DNA of 43,981 bases from a virus: positions 1 to 43,981 of the IMG/VR virus record IMGVR_UViG_3300022074_000098; one strand, written 5' to 3'. Positions 14,708 through 22,217 of this stretch are shown here, one piece after another (within the stretch, counting starts at the first letter, position 1; each line of letters opens with the position of its first letter). The position numbers were made by a program, and so were the translations under genes. Below the pieces are notes generated by a model. That model worked only from the letters and a program-made list of their open reading frames with translations. It searched no databases and was not told where the DNA came from.

Positions 14708-14728
14708 TCAGAATAGGAGTATATAACT

Positions 14729-15634
14729 ATGGCAATATCAAGAGCACAGCTAGTTAAAGAACTAGAGCCTGGTCTGAATGCACTATTCGGACTAGAGTAC
14801 AAAAACTACGCAGATGAGTGGTCAGAAATATTTGAGACAGAAACTTCAGACAGAGCTTTCGAAGAGGAAGTAATGTTAGCAGGTTTCTCAAACGCGGCAG
14901 TTAAACCTGAAGGACAAGGTGTAACTTTCGACGATGCTCAAGAAACTTTCACTGCTCGTTACACTAACGAAACGATTGCATTAGCATTCGCTATTACAGA
15001 AGAAGCTATCGAAGATAACTTGTATGACAGACTTGCGTCTAGATATACAAAAGCGTTAGCAAGATCTATGGCGTCTACTAAGAACATCAAAGGCGCGGCA
15101 GTATTAAACAACGCGTTTGATTCTACTTTTGCTGGTGGAGATGGTAAGGAGCTTTGCGCTACTGACCACCCTACATTAGCTGGTACATTTTCAAACGAAT
15201 TGTCAACAGCTGCTGAGTTGAACGAAACATCATTAGAGCAGTCTTTAATTGACATCGCTGCTTTCACTGATGAAAGAGGCCTAAAAATTGCAGCACAAGG
15301 AACGAAATTAGTAATTCCTTCTGCTTTACAATTTACTGCTGACAGACTTATGAATTCTGCTGGTAGAGTGGGCACTGCTGATAACGATATCAACGCAATC
15401 AGAAATATGGGAATGATTCCGCAAGGATACACAGTCAACCATTATCTGACAAATGCGAAGAAATTCTTTATTATGACAGATGTTCCAAATGGTCTAAAAC
15501 ATTTCAACAGATCACCTATCAAAACTTCAATGGAAGGTGACTTTGACACTGGTAATGTAAGATACAAAGCTAGAGAGAGATACGTATTCGGATTCTCAGA
15601 CCCTAGAGGTATCTTCGGATCAGACGCAACGTAA
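14729..15634 (+). CDS. Major capsid protein (HK97-fold)
   Basis: A 301-aa protein, the size of an unprocessed HK97-fold capsid subunit. It opens with a helical N-arm (MAISRAQLVKELEPGLNALF). An extended E-loop-like region follows (EEEVMLAGFSNAAVKPEGQG), then a long helix (YDRLASRYTKALARSMASTK) and the typical C-terminal strand region KTSMEGDFDTGNVRYKARE followed by YVFGFSDPRGIFG. It follows scaffold and decoration genes, has GGAGTATATAACT before the ATG, and is closed by a strong intrinsic terminator, consistent with high expression. No protease gene was recognised nearby, so maturation may be cleavage-free. Confidence 0.9.
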   Translation: MAISRAQLVKELEPGLNALFGLEYKNYADEWSEIFETETSDRAFEEEVMLAGFSNAAVKPEGQGVTFDDAQETFTARYTNETIALAFAITEEAIEDNLYDRLASRYTKALARSMASTKNIKGAAVLNNAFDSTFAGGDGKELCATDHPTLAGTFSNELSTAAELNETSLEQSLIDIAAFTDERGLKIAAQGTKLVIPSALQFTADRLMNSAGRVGTADNDINAIRNMGMIPQGYTVNHYLTNAKKFFIMTDVPNGLKHFNRSPIKTSMEGDFDTGNVRYKARERYVFGFSDPRGIFGSDAT

Positions 15635-15644
15635 TAAATTATTT

Positions 15645-15675
15645 AAAGGGGCCGCTTTTAAACGGCCCCTTTTTT
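15645..15675 (+). terminator. Rho-independent terminator after the capsid gene
   Basis: AAAGGGGCCG (15645-15654) pairs perfectly with CGGCCCCTTT (15663-15672) across an 8-nt loop and is followed by a T run (to 15675). This is a strong intrinsic terminator 11 nt after the capsid stop. It probably sets the capsid block apart from the tail genes downstream. Confidence 0.9.
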
Positions 15676-15692
15676 ATATATAAGGTGTGATT

Positions 15693-15965
15693 ATGAAAGA
15701 TTTCCTCGTAAAAATATACGCATATAAATACAAAATGGAGTTACAAATTACTTGTAACGAAGGCCCATTAGATATCGAAAATGCCATTATTGACAAATTG
15801 GGAAAAGGTGATATAAAATGGGAATATCTTGGAGAAATGAATGATCCAAGAAGAAAACGAATAACCTACGAGGAGGTTATAGATGGAGACACTGATGCAA
15901 CATCTGAACGACCTTTATCACAAGAAGAAGGGTCTAGATCTGGAGTGGGAGCAGGAGCATCTTAA
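15693..15965 (+). CDS. Small hypothetical protein (90 aa)
   Basis: I choose the ATG at 15693 (MKDFLVKIYAYKYKMELQIT) because AAGG lies 7-10 nt before it; an alternative GTG at 15687 is too close to that site. The N-terminal 60 residues look folded with alternating strands and helices (SGPLDIENAI-like, KWEYLGEM); the C-terminal 25 are disordered, ending SGVGAGAS. It overlaps the start of the next gene by 83 nt. Function unknown. Confidence 0.6.
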   Translation: MKDFLVKIYAYKYKMELQITCNEGPLDIENAIIDKLGKGDIKWEYLGEMNDPRRKRITYEEVIDGDTDATSERPLSQEEGSRSGVGAGAS

Positions 15966-16110
15966 AGAGGGTAAATATACTCTCAATATGGTTAAGATTG
16001 ACAGAAAAGTCAGAGAAGTAATTAGCCATATAAAAATAGCAGAAGCTCAAAAAGAGCATATGCTAAATAAGATAGAAAGCTCTGAACCACAAGTTTCTGT
16101 AGCTACTTAA
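15883..16110 (+). CDS. Small helical hypothetical protein (75 aa)
   Basis: A 75-aa helical protein (METLMQHLNDLYHKKKGLDL, then KIDRKVREVISHIKIAEAQK). The start is fixed by a perfect AGGAGG (15871-15876) six nt before the ATG, although the gene overlaps its upstream neighbour by 83 nt in another frame. It ends before a 158-nt leader region. Role unknown. Confidence 0.65.
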   Translation: METLMQHLNDLYHKKKGLDLEWEQEHLKEGKYTLNMVKIDRKVREVISHIKIAEAQKEHMLNKIESSEPQVSVAT

Positions 16111-16154
16111 TAAAAAGCTACATCGTAAAAATCTCATTTACATTATAGGCTCTC

Positions 16155-16246
16155 TTGCGCTCTATTCAAATGTGTTGTATAAAAGACACACTATACAATT
16201 AATTAGAACATAGACGCGTATAGTCGACGGCCTAGAGACTATGTTC
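16155..16246 (+). promoter_or_regulatory. Possible promoter and structured 5' leader
   Basis: TTGCGC (16155-16160) and TATAAA (16178-16183) are 17 nt apart, a fair sigma70-like pair. The leader then carries two mutually exclusive hairpins: GAACATAG (16206-16213) with CTATGTTC (16239-16246), or ATAGTC (16220-16225) with GACTAT (16237-16242). AGGAGG follows at 16256-16261, before the ATG at 16269. It may restart late transcription after the capsid terminator. The rest of 16111-16268 holds nothing else I can identify. Confidence 0.4.
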
Positions 16247-16268
16247 GGAAAACTAGGAGGATATAATT

Positions 16269-16730
16269 ATGGCATCAACTACATTTTCGGGACCGATTAA
16301 AGCGGGAACGATTTCACACACAACTGGTACAACTGTTGGAGATAATGTAAAAAACATTGGTCACGTTGTAATGTCTCAATCTGCAGAGGTTAAGAACACT
16401 GACACAACTGATTTAGCAACTAACATTGTTTTACCTGCAAAATCACACATCATAGCTATCGACGTTAACGTTGAAGTAGCATTTAATGGTGGTGGTGCTG
16501 ACACTTTAGATGTTGGTATTGTAGGTAACTCAGACTTATATGTTGACAACGCAGACGTTTCAGCAATAGGTCCAGTAGCATTAGGAGTAACGGGTCTTTG
16601 TACAAATTGGAAAAACATTGGAACATCCGATGTTAGAGTAGCAATGAAATACATCGACGCTGGTGGAAACAGTTCTGCTGGGAAAGCAAGAGTAACAATT
16701 ACATATACTCAAGCTAACAACCACAGTTAA
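16269..16730 (+). CDS. Structural protein, beta-rich (153 aa)
   Basis: A 153-aa, Thr/Ala/Gly-rich protein with regular beta strands (TNIVLPAKSHIIAIDVNVEV and ADTLDVGIVGNSDLYV). It starts MASTTFSGPIKAGTI, a type of N-terminus common in small virion proteins. It has a perfect AGGAGG 7 nt upstream and its own terminator downstream, so it can be expressed as a single, abundant unit; a head decoration or minor structural protein is likely. Not assigned to a family. Confidence 0.65.
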   Translation: MASTTFSGPIKAGTISHTTGTTVGDNVKNIGHVVMSQSAEVKNTDTTDLATNIVLPAKSHIIAIDVNVEVAFNGGGADTLDVGIVGNSDLYVDNADVSAIGPVALGVTGLCTNWKNIGTSDVRVAMKYIDAGGNSSAGKARVTITYTQANNHS

Positions 16731-16741
16731 TAAATAATTTA

Positions 16742-16761
16742 GTGTGGGCTTCGGCCCACAC
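16742..16761 (+). terminator. Hairpin with UUCG loop after the gene at 16269
   Basis: GTGTGGGC (16742-16749), TTCG loop, GCCCACAC (16754-16761): a perfect 8-bp stem with the stable cUUCGg loop. The following sequence (ATAATTTAATA) has only a weak T tract, so it may be a partial terminator or an mRNA-stabilising hairpin. Confidence 0.65.
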
Positions 16762-16784
16762 ATAATTTAATAGGAGAATAATTA

Positions 16785-17093
16785 ATGAGTACATATCCAG
16801 TAGATGTAAAAGCGGTCCAAAAACATACTGTTGCAACACACACTATATTTGCAGGACCAGGTAGAATTGTAGGTCTTTATCTTAATAAAGAACCTAACCT
16901 TGCACAAAGCACTGTTACTTTACAAGATGACAGCACAGATGTAGCAACATTTAAAGTTAGAGCTACTAATAATACTAATGGAGCCGGTATGAATGAATAC
17001 ATTCAGTTTCCAGGAACAGGTATTAGATGTGCAACAAGTATTAAGGTTACAATTGCAGATGCAGTTACATTTTGTACAGTAATATTTGGTTAG
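16785..17093 (+). CDS. Small structural protein (102 aa)
   Basis: A 102-aa beta-rich protein: VATHTIFAGPGRIVGLYLNK, STVTLQDDSTDVATFKVRAT, IRCATSIKVTIADAVTFCT. No recognised family; composition and location between head and connector genes suggest a virion component. The start is supported by TAGGAGAATAATTAATG. The next gene begins 8 nt after the stop. Confidence 0.65.
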   Translation: MSTYPVDVKAVQKHTVATHTIFAGPGRIVGLYLNKEPNLAQSTVTLQDDSTDVATFKVRATNNTNGAGMNEYIQFPGTGIRCATSIKVTIADAVTFCTVIFG

Positions 17094-17101
17094 GAGTTTA
17101 A

Positions 17102-18187
17102 ATGGCTACTATAACTTACACAGTAACCGTAGCAACGGGAACAACCCAATATGGAACCGGTAATAGATATTATATTAACGGCGAGTTAGCTCCTGTCTTG
17201 TATTTACAAGAAGGCAACACTTATATATTTGACACTTCTGATAGCACTAATGGCACTCACGTTTTTGCATTTTCTACAAATCCTAATAATAGTCCGGCAG
17301 CTACTTACACAACAGGCGTAACTACTACAGGAGTATCTGGACAAGCCGGATCAAATACGACAATTGTTGTAGCACCTGTTAAAAGAACAGGAGCTCCTGT
17401 ATTATTTTATTACTGCACTGTTCACTCAGGAATGGGTAATGCTGCTCAAACTATTGCGCCTACTTCAGAACAATCAGAATTTAATCCACAGATAGATGAG
17501 ATTATTGAAGAGGCTTTTGAAAGAACAGGAGTTCAAGGAACTAGAACTGGTTATCAATTAAGATCAGCTAGAAGATCTTTAAACATAATGTTTCAAGAAT
17601 GGGGTAATCGAGGTGTTCATTTATGGAAAGTTAAACTTGCTAAGATTCCATTAGTAGAGGGTCAAGCAGAATATAATTTTGCATCTGATTCTACAAACTT
17701 TCCACAAGATATAGATTCAGTATTAGAAGCTTATTACAGAAATAATTCCGATGCAACTGCACCAGCAGATATTGCATTAACTAAAATAGACAGATCAGCT
17801 TATTCAGCTACACCAAATAAATTAGCTAAAGGTACACCATCACAATATTATGTAGAACGAAAATTAAACCCAAGTATATTTTTATATACAACTCCAAGTT
17901 CAAGTGTATCTAGCACAACTTCGCCAAATAATTTTCAATTTTGTTTTTATTATTTAGCAAAAATTCAAGACGCGGGATCTTATAATTACACATCAGATGT
18001 AGTTAACAGATTTTATCCTTGTATGATGTCTGGTCTTGCATATTACTTAAGTCAAAAATATTCACCAGCTATGAGTCAAGAGTTGGAAAGAAGATATGAA
18101 AGTGAATTGTTAAGAGCATTAGATGCGGATAATCAAGGCACATCTACATTCATATCACCACAAACATTTTATGGAGATGGAGTATAA
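17102..18187 (+). CDS. Connector/neck protein with N-terminal cupredoxin-like domain
   Basis: A 361-aa two-part protein. Residues 1-120 look like a small beta sandwich with H53 (NGTHVFAF), C105, H108 and M111 (YYCTVHSGMG). The set H...C-x2-H-x2-M matches the type 1 copper ligands of cupredoxins, with amicyanin-like spacing. Residues about 127-350 match a neck/tail adaptor type found in short-tailed phages (DEIIEEAFERTGVQGTRTGY, then SARRSLNIMFQEWGNRGVHL). The second part probably joins portal to tail; the first may bind copper or only keep the fold. The stop overlaps the next start. Confidence 0.65.
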   Translation: MATITYTVTVATGTTQYGTGNRYYINGELAPVLYLQEGNTYIFDTSDSTNGTHVFAFSTNPNNSPAATYTTGVTTTGVSGQAGSNTTIVVAPVKRTGAPVLFYYCTVHSGMGNAAQTIAPTSEQSEFNPQIDEIIEEAFERTGVQGTRTGYQLRSARRSLNIMFQEWGNRGVHLWKVKLAKIPLVEGQAEYNFASDSTNFPQDIDSVLEAYYRNNSDATAPADIALTKIDRSAYSATPNKLAKGTPSQYYVERKLNPSIFLYTTPSSSVSSTTSPNNFQFCFYYLAKIQDAGSYNYTSDVVNRFYPCMMSGLAYYLSQKYSPAMSQELERRYESELLRALDADNQGTSTFISPQTFYGDGV

Positions 18188-18834
18188 TGGGTAAGTATGC
18201 ATCAGGTAAATACGCTTTAGCAATTTCTGATAGATCAGGAATGGCATTTCCATATTCTGAAATGGTAAGAGAATGGAATGGTTCTTTAGTTCACATATCA
18301 GAGTTTGAAGCAAAGCAACCACAATTACAACCAAAGCCAGTTGGCTCTGATCCACAAGCTTTATATAATCCAAGACCACAACCAGAATCAAAAACAAGTT
18401 TAATTCTTTTAAATAACAATCCTTTTACATCTGTTAAATATGGTGGAGCAACTTATGTAAATGTTTTTTCCGAAGATCATCAAAGAGCAGCAGGTTCTGT
18501 TGTAAGATTTAGAGGCGCACCTGTTGTAACTGCTGCTGGACCAGCTGGAGCTGATCAAGTTGCACAAGCTGAATTAAAAAATTTACAACAATTTGCAACT
18601 ATACCAACATTTGATAATGTTAGTGATTTAAATAATTCAAATGGATTTACAATTGCTTTAGGACAAATAGATTCTTTAGGAAATGTAACAGGAGCAACAA
18701 CATCAGATCCTTTAACAGATCCAATAAATTATTTTTATATAACAAGCGCTAGTACTGCTACATCAGGTGGTATATCAGGAGGTGGAGCAAATACATCTGC
18801 TGGGCCAGTAACATTAGGAGTCGTAAACGGATAA
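18187..18834 (+). CDS. Conserved virion protein (ISDRSGMAFPY type, 215 aa)
   Basis: A 215-aa protein whose first 45 residues read KYALAISDRSGMAFPYSEMV, then REWNGSLVHISEFEAKQPQL, a conserved opening in marine phage virion proteins, followed by a Pro-rich stretch and beta strands. The C-terminal third is Gly/Thr/Ser-rich and flexible. It lies between the connector (17102) and the adaptor (18834), with TAATG overlaps on both sides. A tail or neck component is likely; exact role unknown. Confidence 0.7.
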   Translation: MGKYASGKYALAISDRSGMAFPYSEMVREWNGSLVHISEFEAKQPQLQPKPVGSDPQALYNPRPQPESKTSLILLNNNPFTSVKYGGATYVNVFSEDHQRAAGSVVRFRGAPVVTAAGPAGADQVAQAELKNLQQFATIPTFDNVSDLNNSNGFTIALGQIDSLGNVTGATTSDPLTDPINYFYITSASTATSGGISGGGANTSAGPVTLGVVNG

Positions 18835-19514
18835 TGGCATACACTTTAGATAATTTAAGAACTGATATTAGAAACTACACTGAAGTTGGTAGTAACGTTT
18901 TATCTGATTCTGTTTTAGAAAGAGTTATTAAAAATGCAGAATTAAAAATACATAGAGCTATTGATACTGATCAAAGTGTATTCTATGCAACATCAAACTT
19001 AATTATTAACAATAGATATGTAACAATACCAGCTGATTTAAGATTTATTAGATATGTTCAACTTACAAATTCTGATGGTGAGCAGTTCTATTTAGAACAA
19101 CGAGATACTAGTTTTATGGCGGAATATTATTCTACGCCTGGAACAAACTCTGTAGATATCCCAAAATACTATGCAAACTGGGATGAAGAATTTTGGGTGG
19201 TAGCTCCAACACCTGACAGAACTTACGAAATTACACTAGCTTATGACAAAGAGCCAGCAACACTTACGACTGATACTTCTGGCACATACTTGTCAAACAA
19301 ATACTCAGATCTTCTTTTATATGCCTGCTTGGTAAATACATTTGGGTACTTGAAAGGACCGCAGGATATGTTACAATACTATCAAGCTGCTTATAATGAA
19401 GCTTTAGAAACGTACGCTCTCGAGCAAATCGGGAACAGACGCAGAGACGAATATCAAGATGGTGAAGTTCGGGCTCAACTTAACGTCAAACCACCATCAA
19501 GTTATGGAAAATAA
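18834..19514 (+). CDS. Tail adaptor / head-completion protein (gp4-like)
   Basis: A 226-aa protein. The helical N-terminus (LDNLRTDIRNYTEVGSNVLS, LERVIKNAELKIHRAID) and the following beta region (YVTIPADLRFIRYVQL) fit adaptor proteins that form the ring below the portal in short-tailed phages. The C-terminal half is helical (YSDLLLYACLVNTFGYLKGP) with a charged tail. It is the third gene in a coupled connector trio. Assignment rests on family resemblance and context. Confidence 0.7.
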   Translation: MAYTLDNLRTDIRNYTEVGSNVLSDSVLERVIKNAELKIHRAIDTDQSVFYATSNLIINNRYVTIPADLRFIRYVQLTNSDGEQFYLEQRDTSFMAEYYSTPGTNSVDIPKYYANWDEEFWVVAPTPDRTYEITLAYDKEPATLTTDTSGTYLSNKYSDLLLYACLVNTFGYLKGPQDMLQYYQAAYNEALETYALEQIGNRRRDEYQDGEVRAQLNVKPPSSYGK

Positions 19515-19530
19515 ATAGGAGAAAACAAAA

Positions 19531-19974
19531 ATGGCAAACGTAGTACCTTACTCATTCGCACAAGAATTGTTAAAAGGCTCGCACGATTTCATAAATGACA
19601 CTATCAAAATAGCGCTGTACAGTGCAGGGTCAGGAGCACCTTATGCCGTATCAAGCACAATTTATGAAAGTAGTGTATCTAACCAAGTTAGTGGAACTGG
19701 ATATACAACTGGTGGTAATACATTAGGAAGTCCTGTTGTTGCTAACCAAACTAATGTTGCAACTTTGACTTTTGCACAAACGCAATGGACATCAGCAACT
19801 TTTGGTGCAGCTTATGGAGTTATATACAATGATACGGATGGAGATAAGTTAGTCGTTGTTTTAGATTTTGGTGGAACAAAATCTTGTTCAAACGGAACAT
19901 TTACAATAACGTTCCCAAGTACAAGTTCAGGTTCACCTGCTGGAACAGATTCGCTTATTAGTATAACATCGTAA
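19531..19974 (+). CDS. Small tail/structural protein (147 aa)
   Basis: A 147-aa beta-rich protein: PYSFAQELLKGSHDFINDTI, KIALYSAG, SGTGYTTGGNTLGSPVV, FGAAYGVIYNDTDGDKLVVV. This pattern (a short helix, then IKIALYS and a GYTTGG motif) is shared by phage structural proteins near tail genes, with no fixed function. The start has TAGGAG upstream. It is followed by two further small beta-rich proteins. Confidence 0.65.
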   Translation: MANVVPYSFAQELLKGSHDFINDTIKIALYSAGSGAPYAVSSTIYESSVSNQVSGTGYTTGGNTLGSPVVANQTNVATLTFAQTQWTSATFGAAYGVIYNDTDGDKLVVVLDFGGTKSCSNGTFTITFPSTSSGSPAGTDSLISITS

Positions 19975-19985
19975 TAGGAGAATAA

Positions 19986-20375
19986 ATGGCTTTGGTTATA
20001 AATGATAGAGTAAAAGAAAACAGTACAACTTCTGGCACAGGTAATATTACACTTGCGGGTATAGCAGCTGGACAAGGTAATGTAACTTTTAATAGTGGTA
20101 TTGGAACTTCTAATACGACTTACTATTGTATTTTTGAACAAGGCACAAATACGTTTGAAATAGGTTTAGGAACTTTATCAGGTTCAACAACTTTGGAGAG
20201 AACAACAGTTATTAATAACTCTTCAGGTAACACATCTAAAATAAGTTTTACAGGCGGAACATTAGATGTATTTTGTACAATGCCTGCAGCAAAAACGGTT
20301 TACTTAGATTCTTCAGGTAACCCAGTAGGAGCAGCAAGCAACGGTTTTGCATTAGCAATGGCGGTTGCATTATAA
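19986..20375 (+). CDS. Small virion protein (129 aa)
   Basis: A 129-aa protein, starting MALVINDRVKENSTTSGTGN and running through ITLAGIAAGQGNVTFNSGIG, TTYYCIFEQG, FEIGLGTLSG, LERTTVINNSSGN. This arrangement resembles small tail-fibre-associated or virion surface proteins of marine phages. It has TAGGAGAATAA directly before the ATG. No enzymatic motif seen. Confidence 0.65.
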   Translation: MALVINDRVKENSTTSGTGNITLAGIAAGQGNVTFNSGIGTSNTTYYCIFEQGTNTFEIGLGTLSGSTTLERTTVINNSSGNTSKISFTGGTLDVFCTMPAAKTVYLDSSGNPVGAASNGFALAMAVAL

Positions 20376-20384
20376 GGAAAAAAT

Positions 20385-20711
20385 ATGGCACAAGATTTTA
20401 GAAACGTATTAGTTAGAACAATTGGAACATCAGATACTACGTTGTTAGCAGGTGGAGACTACGATGCAGTAATTGGTATTAGATGTTGTAATATTTTAAC
20501 ATCAACAATTGCAATTGATGTTAAGATTGCTAAAGGCGGAGCTGACTACTTCCTTGCAAAAGGAGTTGTTATACCACCCAATTCTGCTATTGAATTAATT
20601 CAAGGCGGAGCAAAAATTGTTTTAGCGAATGGTGATACATTAGAAGCAGTCTCTGATACAGCTAGTAGTTTAGACGTGGTTCTTTCGTACATCGATACAA
20701 TTAGTTCGTAG
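20385..20711 (+). CDS. Small beta-rich structural protein (108 aa)
   Basis: A 108-aa protein: FRNVLVRTIGTSDTTLLAGG, DAVIGIRCCNILTSTIAIDV, VVIPPNSAIELIQGGAKIVL. It reads as a small jelly-roll or Ig-like domain, possibly a capsid or tail surface domain. The protein at 31707-32039 has a similar layout (an ends-of-strand receptor-like domain with ANSRAIV/PPNSAIE-type loops), so the two may be distant relatives. GGAAAAAAT precedes the start. Confidence 0.6.
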   Translation: MAQDFRNVLVRTIGTSDTTLLAGGDYDAVIGIRCCNILTSTIAIDVKIAKGGADYFLAKGVVIPPNSAIELIQGGAKIVLANGDTLEAVSDTASSLDVVLSYIDTISS

Positions 20712-20719
20712 GAGGAATA

Positions 20720-20896
20720 ATGACGGCAATAATAAATGGCATTCAATATATTGGAGGTCAGACAGCACCGAATGAATTTATACCAAATCAAGCGGCAACG
20801 ATTGATGGAACTCAAACTGTAGAAAATGCAGTTCTTGCAGGACCGATTACTATTCCTGCTACAATAACAGTAACAGGAACGTTGGTAATAGTTTAA
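20720..20896 (+). CDS. Small structural protein (58 aa)
   Basis: A 58-aa frame, MTAIINGIQYIGGQTAPNEF to TITVTGTLVIV. It is preceded by a perfect GGAGG at the right distance, and its stop overlaps the following ATG by one base. The final half (VLAGPITIPATITVTGTLVI) resembles a short beta-helix rung motif that in tail proteins trimerises. It may be a small chaperone-like or fibre-base protein for the fibre genes that follow. Confidence 0.65.
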   Translation: MTAIINGIQYIGGQTAPNEFIPNQAATIDGTQTVENAVLAGPITIPATITVTGTLVIV

Positions 20897-22215
20897 TGAG
20901 TAAAATAGAAGTAAATGAAGTAGTCAAACAAAGTGGTTCCACTCTTACATTAGGAGGTCCAGGAACTGCTGTAACTTTAGGATCGGGTGCAACTCAAACA
21001 GGTTTTGGTAGAACAGGAACTGTAGATTGGTGTACGACTGCTAAAACAAGTCCTTTCACAGCAGTGAATGGCGATGGATTTTTTGTTAATACTAGTGGCG
21101 GAGCTATAACAGTTACATTACCTAGCTCACCATCTGCTGGTGATATAGTTGCATTTGCTGATTATGCTAACACTTGGAATACAAATGCAGTAACTATTTG
21201 TAGAGGCGGATCTAAAATTAATGGAGTTTGCGCTAATACACTTTTAGAAACATCCGGTCAATCAGTAACTTTAATTTATGTAGACGGCACTAGAGGTTGG
21301 AAAAATACTATGGATTCCACTTCTAATGTGTCAGGTAATCCAGGTTTTATAGTAGCAACAGGAGGAACTATTACAACTTCTGGAGATTACAAAATTCACA
21401 CATTTACTGGTAATGCAACTTTTGCTGTTTGTAGTGTAGGACCATCAGGTGTTGGTGATCAAGCTTCTTATGTCGTTGTTGCTGGTGGAGCTTCAGGTGG
21501 ATTTTCAACATCAAATTCTGCTGGTGGAGGTGGAGCAGGAGGTTTTAGAGAAGGCAAAGTATCTTCTGACCCATATACAGATAGCCCTTTAGATGCAGGT
21601 TCAGGATTAACTGTTACAGCACAAGATTATCCTGTATCAGTAGGCGCTGGAGGTGCAGCACCAGCGTGTAGTTGTAATGATGGTAATAATGGTTCTAATT
21701 CAGTTTTTAGTACAATAACTTCTGCAGGTGGTGGAGGTGGTGGAAGACACGTTCAACCCGGTAATTCTGGAGGTTCAGGTGGTGGTGGAGGAGGTGGAGC
21801 CGCAGCAGGTAAAGCAGGTGGAAATGGAAACACACCACCAGTTAGTCCCCCACAAGGAAGTAATGGTGGAACAGGTGGAAGTCCATCACCAGATCAAGCG
21901 TCTGCTGGAGGTGGTGGAGCAACAGCAGTCGGAGCAAATGGTTCTAATCCAGCTTCAGGTGCAGGAGGTGCAGGAGCAACAACTTCTATAACAGCATCAC
22001 CAGTAGCTTACGCAGGTGGCGGCGGAGGTGGATATGTTCCTGGTTCAATTAATCAGGGTGCAGGTGGAACAGGTGGCGGAGGTGCTGGAAATTCAGGTTC
22101 AGGAGCCGTAGCAGGAACTGCTAACACAGGCGGTGGCGGTGGTGGCGGTGGTAATTCTAGCGCAGGTGGAGTAGGAGGTTCAGGAGTAGTAATAATAAGA
22201 TACAAATTTCAATAA
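20896..22215 (+). CDS. Gly-rich tail fibre, paralogue 1 (439 aa)
   Basis: First of three tandem paralogues. Residues 1-145 are a conserved N-terminal module (QTGFGRTGTVDWCTTAKTSP; VTLPSSPSAGDIVAFADYA; a final YVDGTRGW). A short linker with GGTITTSGDYKIHTF leads to a domain of about 250 residues that is mostly glycine with Ser, Ala, Asn and Pro, and the end GVVIIRYKFQ. Such glycine-rich tips build polyglycine-II-like or beta bundles in receptor-binding fibres. The start overlaps the previous stop. It is likely a host-recognition protein; which receptor is unknown. Confidence 0.75.
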   Translation: MSKIEVNEVVKQSGSTLTLGGPGTAVTLGSGATQTGFGRTGTVDWCTTAKTSPFTAVNGDGFFVNTSGGAITVTLPSSPSAGDIVAFADYANTWNTNAVTICRGGSKINGVCANTLLETSGQSVTLIYVDGTRGWKNTMDSTSNVSGNPGFIVATGGTITTSGDYKIHTFTGNATFAVCSVGPSGVGDQASYVVVAGGASGGFSTSNSAGGGGAGGFREGKVSSDPYTDSPLDAGSGLTVTAQDYPVSVGAGGAAPACSCNDGNNGSNSVFSTITSAGGGGGGRHVQPGNSGGSGGGGGGGAAAGKAGGNGNTPPVSPPQGSNGGTGGSPSPDQASAGGGGATAVGANGSNPASGAGGAGATTSITASPVAYAGGGGGGYVPGSINQGAGGTGGGGAGNSGSGAVAGTANTGGGGGGGGNSSAGGVGGSGVVIIRYKFQ

Positions 22216-22217
22216 TT

